The notes under the pieces were generated by a model. The model was not told the origin of the DNA. It saw only the letters and a program-made list of their open reading frames with translations, and did not search any database. Positions 8,174 to 15,099 of a stretch of 41,956 bases of DNA are shown here, piece by piece. Positions within the stretch are counted from its first letter, which is position 1. Every line of letters begins with the position of its first letter. Position numbers and translations under genes: made by a program. Source of the DNA: Planctomycetaceae bacterium (GTDB lineage Bacteria; Planctomycetota; Planctomycetia; Pirellulales; Pirellulaceae); NCBI GenBank assembly GCA_012959465.1, contig DUDC01000034.1, positions 1-41,956 of the forward strand, in the 5' to 3' direction.

Positions 8174-8717
8174 CGTCGTGATGTTCACGGTCTCCGCGGG
8201 CATGGCAGGTTTTGCCCTTTGGTTCCAGTACAACGCAGGTAAAAACTGCATGAAATACTGGGGTGCCGAATCCGCAGAGCGCATCCAGAATGCGACACGT
8301 GTCCATTTGGTGACGCTGACGCATCCGTCGGATGGGTCCCAAGTCGCCACCCCACTAGTGGAGGGTGTAGGCTCATCGGCGACTACGATACCATTGGGTA
8401 ACGACGAGCTGATGCTGAACAGCGTTCGCTACACAATCACGCGGGAGCGGGAAATATCCGCCAGGCCGGGCCTAAAGCACTTACAAAGGGCACTCGTCGA
8501 AGACCGCACTTTCGATTGGGACTCAGACCGACGCGATACACGGCCCAATTGGAATTACCTGCTTGTCTTTACCAACCAGACTGGGCAATCGACCGTTGCG
8601 GTCGACCTAACCGGTGCCTTGATGCGCAAGGTGGGTGATGAGGCGGAATCATCGCGCAATTTGGATGCCGTTCGGATCGATAAGTTCCTGAGATACTTTT
8701 TCGAATCGGAAGAGTGA
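8151..8717 (+). CDS. hypothetical single-pass membrane protein
   Basis: 188 residues from ATG 8151. One N-terminal membrane helix (about 5-27, LVIVVMFTVSAGMAGFALWF) is followed by a soluble domain that begins KYWGAESAERIQNATRVHL, a pattern I associate with small planctomycete membrane proteins of unknown function. The rest has no catalytic motif. It lies 86 bases upstream of the pup-like gene on the same strand, so it could belong to the same transcription unit, though the spacing is long enough for a separate promoter. Its start overlaps the proposed start of the divergent gene by 23 bases. Confidence 0.75.
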   Translation: MNRGKLVIVVMFTVSAGMAGFALWFQYNAGKNCMKYWGAESAERIQNATRVHLVTLTHPSDGSQVATPLVEGVGSSATTIPLGNDELMLNSVRYTITREREISARPGLKHLQRALVEDRTFDWDSDRRDTRPNWNYLLVFTNQTGQSTVAVDLTGALMRKVGDEAESSRNLDAVRIDKFLRYFFESEE

Positions 8718-8803
8718 CAGACGCTAGTTTCTTGCTCTCCGATACGTTCTTGGCTACGATGGAGTTGCTACCTTAGTCCTCTGATTTTGACCAGGAACGA
8801 TTG

Positions 8804-8971
8804 ATGAGCCAGCAAAACCAACTCGAACAAGCACGGGCGAAATCAGCTTCAACGGCGCGTGAACTCTTTGCCAAAGCGATGGCTGCCGTCATCGCGTCGG
8901 TCCGTAGTGACAGTCGCAAATCGCCAGAAGACTACCTGTCGGAAACTAAGGTTCCTCATGGGGGCGAATAG
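8804..8971 (+). CDS. pup: Pup-like small protein modifier ending in Gly-Gly-Glu
   Basis: A 55-residue protein: ATG at 8804 with AGGA seven bases upstream, stop TAG at 8969-8971. It ends VPHGGE. Pup and its relatives (including the group called UBact in Gram-negative phyla) are ~50-70-residue, partly disordered proteins that end GGE, or GGQ before deamidation, and are joined by the C-terminal Glu side chain to lysines of target proteins. Here the N-terminal two thirds look helical and basic/Ala-rich (ELFAKAMAAVIASV); similarity to actinobacterial Pup outside the last residues is weak. The decisive evidence is context: the very next gene, 8 bases downstream, is a PafA/Dop-family ligase whose ribosome-binding site overlaps this stop codon. 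Because the end is already Glu, no deamidation would be needed. Confidence 0.72.
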   Translation: MSQQNQLEQARAKSASTARELFAKAMAAVIASVRSDSRKSPEDYLSETKVPHGGE

Positions 8972-8979
8972 GATAACAC

Positions 8980-10665
8980 GTGCTCGATCGCGTCATTGGT
9001 TTGGAAACGGAATACGCGATTCGTCCGCGGCAAGCGGCGGATGAGCAGACGCCCCGTTTTCTCATGTACCGCGCCCTTACGCAATCGTTGCGGCGGCGGA
9101 TGCCTCTGGCTACAGCCAAACATTTTAAGGACGGCAGTTTCTTGTCGACCGGCGGTGCTGTTTGGTTTGAAGCCGAAAGAGAAACGTCCGGCGCGGGTTT
9201 GATCGAAGGGGCGACGCCCGAGTGTCGTGGGCCGCGCCAACTGCTGGCCTACCAACGGGCCCAAGACGCCTTACTCGAGGAGTCTGCCTCCGACGAATTA
9301 ACTGGCCGTCCTTTCTCACTGATCAAGAACGACCGGGACGTCGATGACAATGTCTACGGTGCTCAAGAAAATTACGAATTGCCTATCGGTCATGGCTGGC
9401 GACTATTCGCCTGGCGGGCCGGCCTAGTTGCGATGACGCCACTGGCCCTTTTCTCGTGGTTCAGTTCGCTCATGTTCGGTGTCTTTCTTTGGCTGTACGT
9501 CGGTGGAGTCGAGTTGTACAAGTTGGTGGTACGTTCCCGCAAACCTTCCACACCACCAGCATGGATTGAGTCCGTCTTGATATGGTGGCTGCGGATGGCC
9601 AACTTCCCACTCGGTGCCGCGCTTTGGTTGCACTGTAAGTGTTTTGCATTCGCTCAAACGCGGAGGCATTTGACGTCGTTCCTGGCAACTCGGTCCTTGA
9701 TCTGTGGCAGTGGTCGCCTCGATCGAGCGAACCGGTTTCACCTCGCCGATAAAGCAGGCAGCATCAATTGCATCGTTGGATTTGGAGGGTTCTTCCATGA
9801 CCGTCCTCTCTATGCGATGGGGCACTTCTTCAAGAGAATCTATGTAGAGCCATTCTTTTCCCCTCGCGATTTGTTCCGCCTTTTTGCTGCCCGTCAACGG
9901 CTTCAGATTGGCTTGGGTGATTCGAACATGTGCGAAGTGGCCGAGTATTTGAGAATCGGTACAACCGGGTTGATTTTGGATGCGATCGAGGCCGGAAAAT
10001 TCGGCGATTCGCCGCAGATACGACGACCAATTCGTGAGTTACGTGGAGTCTCGGCCAACAGCACGTTGGGCGGCAACATATCGTGCCGTGGCAGACGATT
10101 GGCCACCCCGTTAGAGATTCAATGGTACTATTACGACGTTTGCCGGACCTTTGTCGACGAACATCCCGACTCTACGGCGGACGCCTGGGAGGTGCTCGGA
10201 TACTGGCGAGACACGCTCACCGCGCTGGCTCAATTTGAGCAGGACGGTGTTCTTCCCGAGCCGTTGATCGGCGAAATCGACTGGGTGACGAAAAAGTACT
10301 TACTGGACCAGGCCGGTGTAGGAGCCACCTGGGAGCAGTTAAAGAAGATCGACATCCGCTATCACGAGTTGTCGCCGGACGGTTATTTCATGAAACTCCA
10401 GCAAGCTGGGCTCGTCCGACGTTTACTCAACGATGAAGAAGTCGCACGAGCGCAACGGTTGCCGCCACCTGACACCGCAGCATCGCTACGGGGCCGATTG
10501 ATTCGTGAATTCGCTATTCACCGCGACGCAGTTCAAGCGAATTGGCACGTTGTCATCATTCGCGACGGAAAAAAACGGCGGAAAATTGAACTTCAAAAAT
10601 CGATCCGTCGTCCCAGTCGTTGGCGGAATCGCGAAACGACGCATGAGGCAAAGACGTTGAATTGA
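8980..10665 (+). CDS. pafA: PafA/Dop-family Pup ligase with inserted membrane helices
   Basis: Carboxylate-amine ligase fold related to glutamine synthetase; family members attach Pup to lysines (PafA) or deamidate/remove it (Dop). Visible family blocks: GLETEY (7-12), IEGATPEC (75-82), LIKNDRDVDDNVYGAQENY (114-132), FLATRSLICGSGR (234-246), IGLGDSNMCEVAEYLRIGTT (310-329) and IDWVTKKYLLD (433-443). Between QENY and FLATR there is an insertion of roughly 90 residues containing two hydrophobic segments (about 146-176 and 197-218) not found in the soluble actinobacterial enzymes, so this ligase is probably membrane-bound. The start is GTG 8980 with TAGGAT six bases upstream, overlapping the pup stop. 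Length is 561 against ~480-500 for usual members. I favour ligase over depupylase because the partner already ends in Glu. No proteasome genes are in the window. Confidence 0.85.
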   Translation: MLDRVIGLETEYAIRPRQAADEQTPRFLMYRALTQSLRRRMPLATAKHFKDGSFLSTGGAVWFEAERETSGAGLIEGATPECRGPRQLLAYQRAQDALLEESASDELTGRPFSLIKNDRDVDDNVYGAQENYELPIGHGWRLFAWRAGLVAMTPLALFSWFSSLMFGVFLWLYVGGVELYKLVVRSRKPSTPPAWIESVLIWWLRMANFPLGAALWLHCKCFAFAQTRRHLTSFLATRSLICGSGRLDRANRFHLADKAGSINCIVGFGGFFHDRPLYAMGHFFKRIYVEPFFSPRDLFRLFAARQRLQIGLGDSNMCEVAEYLRIGTTGLILDAIEAGKFGDSPQIRRPIRELRGVSANSTLGGNISCRGRRLATPLEIQWYYYDVCRTFVDEHPDSTADAWEVLGYWRDTLTALAQFEQDGVLPEPLIGEIDWVTKKYLLDQAGVGATWEQLKKIDIRYHELSPDGYFMKLQQAGLVRRLLNDEEVARAQRLPPPDTAASLRGRLIREFAIHRDAVQANWHVVIIRDGKKRRKIELQKSIRRPSRWRNRETTHEAKTLN

Positions 10666-10904
10666 AGAGTCGCCAACTCTCGATTGTGCGACGATACACG
10701 TTGCGGGCTCATTCGCGTTAAAAGCCAATGATAGTAATCCGCTGCGCACGGCGAACAAGAAGTCGCTCGCCATTCGGCTCTTGTGAATAATAATTCCGCG
10801 CGAAAAATGGCACACTAGCGGAACTGTTCCTTGTCATCGAAGCGCTAAATCGCAACAATAAACGGTCCGCAACTTGATGAACTGAATGAAAGGGAACAGA
10901 GAAG

Positions 10905-11198
10905 ATGATTAAGGATGGTGGATTTGAGTTTGTCGAAGAGGGTGATGGTTTTTTGGTGTATCATCGCAAGCAACAAATCGGACGCGTTGTTACGATGCTT
11001 GAAGCTAGCGGTCGCTATTGTTTTCGACTGGGGTGGGACACCCGGCCGAAGCCGCGAACCTACCGTGGCAAGGTGCGCGCCGCGCAAGCGTTAAAGGCAA
11101 TTGATGGATTGAAACGGGACGCCAAAGGCAAGAAATTAAGCCCGGAAGAACTCATCATTCGTTCGTGGGACGCAAAACCGAGAACCGCTCAGAACTAG
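10905..11198 (+). CDS. small hypothetical protein
   Basis: 97 residues, ATG at 10905 preceded by AGGGAACAGAGAAG. The N-terminal half is beta-rich (FEFVEEGDGFLVYHRKQQIG then YCFRLGWDTRPKPRTYRG), the C-terminal half basic and helical. This arrangement looks like a small planctomycete protein of unknown function; I do not recognise a named domain. It lies 240 bases after the ligase gene and 19 bases before fetA, so it may be co-transcribed with the exporter. The 240-base gap in front of it holds only a short weak hairpin (10666-10680) and no clear gene. Confidence 0.65.
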   Translation: MIKDGGFEFVEEGDGFLVYHRKQQIGRVVTMLEASGRYCFRLGWDTRPKPRTYRGKVRAAQALKAIDGLKRDAKGKKLSPEELIIRSWDAKPRTAQN

Positions 11199-11217
11199 GC
11201 TTTGTCTAGCCCCAGCC

Positions 11218-11910
11218 ATGGTACTCTTCGAAGCGCGCCGCCTAGGTCGAAAAGAACCGAACGGCGTCAATTGGCTCCTGCAAGACATCGATCTGGAAAT
11301 CGATGGAGGGGATCGGATTGCCGTTGTCGGCCCAACCGGTTCCGGCAAGACGTTATTGCTGCGCGCGCTTGCCAGGCTTGATCCTGTCAGCAGTGGCGAG
11401 ATCCTCTGGCGAGATCAGACTGTTTTCGGTGACGATGTTCCACGGTTCCGACGGCAGGCCATCTATCTGCACCAATCTCCAACGTTGATCGACGGGACTA
11501 TTGATGAGAACCTTCGATTGCCATTTTCGTTCCGTGCGCACTGCGACGAATTCTCGCCAAAACTGATGTCGACGTTACTTGAACAACTGGATCGCACCGA
11601 TTCGTTTCTCAAACGGCCCGTCCGTAACCTGTCAGGCGGCGAAGCGCAGATCGTGGCGCTGCTTCGGGCAATCCAGTTGCAGCCCACTCTGCTGTTTCTC
11701 GATGAACCAACCGCAGCGCTCGATGATGATTCAACGCGACGGATCGAGCAGCTGGTCGCCATCTGGTTCGATGAACGACCCGATCAGCGAGCGTGGGTGT
11801 GGGTCAGTCATGATAAACAGCAGGTCAGCCGTGTGGCCAGCAAGATCGTGGAGATGAATGCTGGGAGGCTCTCTATTGCCACAGAACAACAGAGGAGAGG
11901 GTCGCCGTGA
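11218..11910 (+). CDS. fetA: ABC exporter ATP-binding protein, FetA/YbbL type
   Basis: Cytoplasmic ATPase of a two-gene exporter. Walker A is GPTGSGKT, the Q-loop is in YLHQSP, the ABC signature is LSGGEAQIVALLRAI, and Walker B with its catalytic Glu is LLFLDEPTAALDD; the switch His is in WVSHDKQQ. Length (230 residues) and the partner downstream fit FetA, which with FetB is linked to iron export and oxidative-stress resistance in E. coli. The ATG at 11218 gives MVLFEARRLG, a normal start for the family. Its stop overlaps the GTG of fetB (GTGA), so the two are translationally coupled. Confidence 0.88.
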   Translation: MVLFEARRLGRKEPNGVNWLLQDIDLEIDGGDRIAVVGPTGSGKTLLLRALARLDPVSSGEILWRDQTVFGDDVPRFRRQAIYLHQSPTLIDGTIDENLRLPFSFRAHCDEFSPKLMSTLLEQLDRTDSFLKRPVRNLSGGEAQIVALLRAIQLQPTLLFLDEPTAALDDDSTRRIEQLVAIWFDERPDQRAWVWVSHDKQQVSRVASKIVEMNAGRLSIATEQQRRGSP

Positions 11911-12698
11911 CACTCTCCTTATTTGATGTTGGATTGGCCGCATCCCTGATCTTTGTCAACGGTGCGATCTCGATTGCACTCGGACTGAGACTTGGGCGTT
12001 CCTTGCTGCTGGCATCGGTGCGTACGATTCTGCAATTGTTGCTGATCGGCGTGGTTCTTGATTCCGTGTTTTCACTGAACAAATGGTACGCTGTCGTCGG
12101 GTTACTTGTTGTGATGACAGTCATTGCGGGCATCTCGGCGGTGGGTCGTATGGAGCGACGCTACCGTGGAGCCTATATCGACAGTGTGATTGCCATCTCG
12201 TGTAGCTCGTGGATCGTTGCGGCTTATGCGATCTTCGTTATTATGCGGGACGTTCAGCCGTGGTACGAACCTCAATACGCCATCCCGCTAACCGGCATGA
12301 TTCTCGGCAACTCGCTCAACGGAATCTCCTTGGGAATGAATCGGTTGAGCGAACAATTGTCGACCAACCGCAGTCAACTGGAAGCGATGATGACCTTGGG
12401 CGCCACTCGCTGGGAAGCGGCGCGGGACAGCGTTCGTCAGGCCGTTCACACGGGAATAACTCCGATCATCAACGCGATGATGGTCGTTGGTATCGTCAGC
12501 ATGCCGGGAATGATGACCGGTCAACTCCTGGCAGGAGCCCCGCCCTTGCAAGCCGTGTTATATCAAATCGTCATCATGTTCTTGATTGCGGCCGCGACCA
12601 TCCTCGGCACCGTAGCGGTTGTGTTGCTCAGTTATCGTCGCCTATTCAATGCCGACCACCAATTTCTCGACGTGCTGTTTACGAAGAGATCCTTGTGA
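11907..12698 (+). CDS. fetB: ABC exporter permease, FetB/YbbM type
   Basis: A 263-residue polytopic membrane protein with about seven hydrophobic segments, beginning LSLFDVGLAASLIFVNGAIS. Family marks include the block IPLTGMILGNSLNGISLGMNR, the coupling region LEAMMTLGATRWEAARDSV, and VGIVSMPGMMTGQLLAGAPP. This is the UPF0014/FetB family, partner of FetA in iron export. The GTG start at 11907 overlaps the fetA stop and follows GAGGAGAGGG. Substrate (iron or another metal) is inferred from the family only. A hairpin-type repeat lies downstream at 12751. Confidence 0.92.
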   Translation: MTLSLFDVGLAASLIFVNGAISIALGLRLGRSLLLASVRTILQLLLIGVVLDSVFSLNKWYAVVGLLVVMTVIAGISAVGRMERRYRGAYIDSVIAISCSSWIVAAYAIFVIMRDVQPWYEPQYAIPLTGMILGNSLNGISLGMNRLSEQLSTNRSQLEAMMTLGATRWEAARDSVRQAVHTGITPIINAMMVVGIVSMPGMMTGQLLAGAPPLQAVLYQIVIMFLIAAATILGTVAVVLLSYRRLFNADHQFLDVLFTKRSL

Positions 12699-12750
12699 GC
12701 CGCACGCGATAGCATCGGGTATTGCTGTTTCACCGCCTGATCTTGCAAAA

Positions 12751-12775
12751 ACCTGAGGCTAGCGCCTTCGGCTCA
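12751..12775. repeat. 25-base hairpin repeat, copy A
   Basis: The stretch ACCTGAGGCTAGCGCCTTCG continuing to GCTCA matches a second copy at 32452-32475+ with three differences, all C/T. It contains a short inverted repeat around CTAG (GAGGC/GCCTT) and an outer TGAG/CTCA pair. It sits between the convergent fetB and dgcA genes. Likely a small dispersed palindromic element; it may also act in 3' end formation. Confidence 0.6.
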
Positions 12776-12787
12776 AATCCGCAACAT

Positions 12788-13825
12788 CTACAACAGAGAC
12801 ACTCCAGCGGCGATGAGTTCGACGCCGCTGCCCGCTGCGTCGGCAAAACGACACGTACCGTTGATGACTTCTACGCCTTTAGCAATGTCGCTCGACAGTA
12901 ACGCGGCGCCGTCCATGTCAACATAATCAAGCAACGGCAGCAGTTGTGCGATCGCCGAAATACCGACCGTGGACTCGGTCATGCACCCCACCATTACCTT
13001 GAGCCCCAGTGTGCGGGCTTCGGCAATCATTCGCCGTGCGGGTGTGAGGCCACCACACTTCACCAGTTTGATGTTCACGCCGTGGAAATGTCCGACGCAG
13101 TTGGCGACGTCGGCGGGTACGATACAGTTTTCGTCCGCAATGACTGGTAGAGCCGACTCGTTAAACACTCGCGGCATTTCGGCCAAGTCATCGGCATGCA
13201 ACGGTTGTTCGATAAACTCGACCCCCAACTCCTTCAACGGGTGAGAGTACTCAATTGCCTGTGCTGCTGTCCAAGCCCCGTTTGCGTCAACTCGGAATGT
13301 CGCCTTCGTGTGTTGGCGTAATGCGCGCACGATCTCCACGTCATCGTCGGTGCCAAGCTTGATTTTGTAGATGGGCCATTCAGCGAATTCCTGCATCTTC
13401 TCAACCATCTCGTCAATATCGGCGATGCCAATTGTATAATTGCTATCGGGAATCGGACGGTCCGTAAGACCCCACAGTTGGTACACTGGCGAGGCTCGGA
13501 GTTTACCCCACAAATCGTAGGCGGCTTGATCGAGTGCGCACAAAGCGAATGGGTTGTCGTGAAGTAGTGATTCGAGTTCGTCGAACAGCTTCACTGGGTC
13601 CTCACAACAATCGCCGGCAATAATCGGTTCCGCTCGTCGTAGCGCCTCGGCCATGTTTTCCAGCGTATATCCGTAGTAGTCGTTCGTCGTCGCTTCGCCG
13701 TACCCACGACAGCCATCCTGCTCCAGAGTCACGATCAGCGTTGACTGCGTGTCGACGGCGCCGCGAGAGATGCGAAAAGTATGTCTCAATGGCAATTCGA
13801 AGGCATGGGCAGATAACTTCATCAA
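12788..13825 (-). CDS. dgcA: N-acetyl-D-glutamate racemase / dipeptide epimerase-like enolase-superfamily enzyme
   Basis: 345-residue muconate-lactonising subgroup member of the enolase superfamily. The catalytic pair is K154/K156 in YKIKLG and K256 in KLVKCGG; metal ligands are D180 (FRVDANGAW), E206 (FIEQP) and D231 (IADEN); the DxD motif typical of dipeptide epimerases is at 303-305 (VDMDG). By itself this would be called L-Ala-D/L-Glu epimerase. Directly upstream on the same strand is a DUF1611/DgcN-type gene. The DgcN-DgcA pair is known to degrade D-glutamate: DgcN acetylates it and DgcA racemises the N-acetyl product. I therefore favour DgcA, with muropeptide recycling as the alternative. 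The start is ATG 13825 or the adjacent ATG at 13822. Confidence 0.75.
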   Translation of the reverse strand: MMKLSAHAFELPLRHTFRISRGAVDTQSTLIVTLEQDGCRGYGEATTNDYYGYTLENMAEALRRAEPIIAGDCCEDPVKLFDELESLLHDNPFALCALDQAAYDLWGKLRASPVYQLWGLTDRPIPDSNYTIGIADIDEMVEKMQEFAEWPIYKIKLGTDDDVEIVRALRQHTKATFRVDANGAWTAAQAIEYSHPLKELGVEFIEQPLHADDLAEMPRVFNESALPVIADENCIVPADVANCVGHFHGVNIKLVKCGGLTPARRMIAEARTLGLKVMVGCMTESTVGISAIAQLLPLLDYVDMDGAALLSSDIAKGVEVINGTCRFADAAGSGVELIAAGVSLL

Positions 13826-13865
13826 TACGACCTCACCAGAAATGCGGCTGCGGAAAACAAGAAAA

Positions 13866-14921
13866 CTAGGTCAGCAGTTCAGTATTCCAAACCTTCGAGT
13901 CTCGGAACTTGACGGCGGCATCGACCAGTTCGTCCGGCCCGTCGCGAATCACGTCGCATATTGGGAGACCAAGCAGGTCGCGCATCCGTTTTTTTTCCTC
14001 TTCGGCCTCGTCAGCGGAAATCCGACGGCCGTTCATCGCGACACCAATGAACTGACATGGCTGGAAGATGTTCGACATCGCTACATACAGGTCGCGAATA
14101 CAGGTCAGGCTGGGAATCGCCACGTGTTCGACACCTGTTATGGTCTCGCGTCCGACCTCATAGCAAAGCACCAGCGCGTGCGGGATGCAGCCGTGCAGAA
14201 TCCCAAGTGTCACCGCAGAATAGGAGGGGTGCACGAGGCTACCTTGTCCTTCGAACACAAGCACATCGTGATTTTGGTGGTCGAGTAACAACCGTTCCGT
14301 AGCGCCGCTCACGAAATCGGCGATGACTCGATCGACAGGACAACCAGTTCCCGCCACCATGATCCCAGTTTGCCCTGTTGCGACGAATTCGGCATCCACA
14401 CCCCTCTTCTTTAGTCCTTCGGCAATCTCGATGGACGTCACCATTTTGCCCACGCTGCAATCATGACCCACCGTATGAATACGGAGGCAGTCGGCGCGAA
14501 TACCGATCCGACGCGCGATGTGGCTCTCGTTGTTCTTGCGAACGTCGACCAATTGCACGCCAGCCACCTCGGCGGCCGCCACATAGGTTTCATCTTCGGT
14601 GAAGAAGTCGTGCAGGCCGGAAACAACATCCAGGCCTCGACGGATCGCGTCCATGATGACCGGCCGCCAGTCCTCTGGAATCCGTCCTCCCGGAGGGGCA
14701 ATCCCGATCAAGAGCGTGTTGGCACCATCCGCTTCACTCAACTCGCTGATGAACGGAACATCGATCGACACTCCCAATTTCTCGGAAATCGTCATGCCAA
14801 GCGACTCTTTATCCAAAACGGCTACCACCTCTTCCGGTCGGTACCGCATCACACTGCATGCTGTCTTGGCCGTGTGGGGATCGGAATGGCCTTCCGTCAA
14901 AATGACCATACGACGGGCCAT
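13866..14921 (-). CDS. dgcN: DUF1611 family protein, D-glutamate N-acetyltransferase type
   Basis: 351 residues. The N-terminal Rossmann-like domain (about 1-135, MVILTEGHSDPHTAKTA ... LLIGIAPPGGRIP) is followed by a P-loop domain with GHDCSVGKM (152-160) in place of a standard Walker A; both are the two halves of DUF1611. Members named DgcN transfer an acetyl group from acetyl-CoA to D-glutamate. The gene is 40 bases upstream of dgcA on the same strand, matching the described dgcN-dgcA operon order. Inference: the pair lets the cell reuse D-glutamate, for example from peptidoglycan. The ATG at 14921 follows AAGAGGACACACC, a good ribosome-binding site. nfeD is divergent upstream. Confidence 0.78.
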   Translation of the reverse strand: MARRMVILTEGHSDPHTAKTACSVMRYRPEEVVAVLDKESLGMTISEKLGVSIDVPFISELSEADGANTLLIGIAPPGGRIPEDWRPVIMDAIRRGLDVVSGLHDFFTEDETYVAAAEVAGVQLVDVRKNNESHIARRIGIRADCLRIHTVGHDCSVGKMVTSIEIAEGLKKRGVDAEFVATGQTGIMVAGTGCPVDRVIADFVSGATERLLLDHQNHDVLVFEGQGSLVHPSYSAVTLGILHGCIPHALVLCYEVGRETITGVEHVAIPSLTCIRDLYVAMSNIFQPCQFIGVAMNGRRISADEAEEEKKRMRDLLGLPICDVIRDGPDELVDAAVKFRDSKVWNTELLT

Positions 14922-15099
14922 GGTGTGTCCTCTTGCTCGTTATGGGGTCGAAAACGCTACAATAAATGCGTATCCAAAGGTATTTGGCTCGGCCAATCTG
15001 CTCTGTGGCGTGGGCAAGTGGCTATCATACGATCTACCCGGTCGCCGTCCAGCATGCAGCGACACACTCGCCGTTGCTGTGGCACACATCGCTTTCGAG

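Noticed and set aside
8174..8350. Upstream extension of the minus-strand gene at 7691
   Set aside because: This part overlaps the convincing plus-strand membrane protein gene and does not read like protein.
10905..11198. HicA/toxin-like small protein
   Set aside because: There is no matching antitoxin neighbour and no RNA-binding or toxin motif; left as hypothetical.
14599..15099. Upstream extension of the nfeD frame
   Set aside because: It runs antisense to dgcN, and the natural signal peptide begins at 15100 or 15112.
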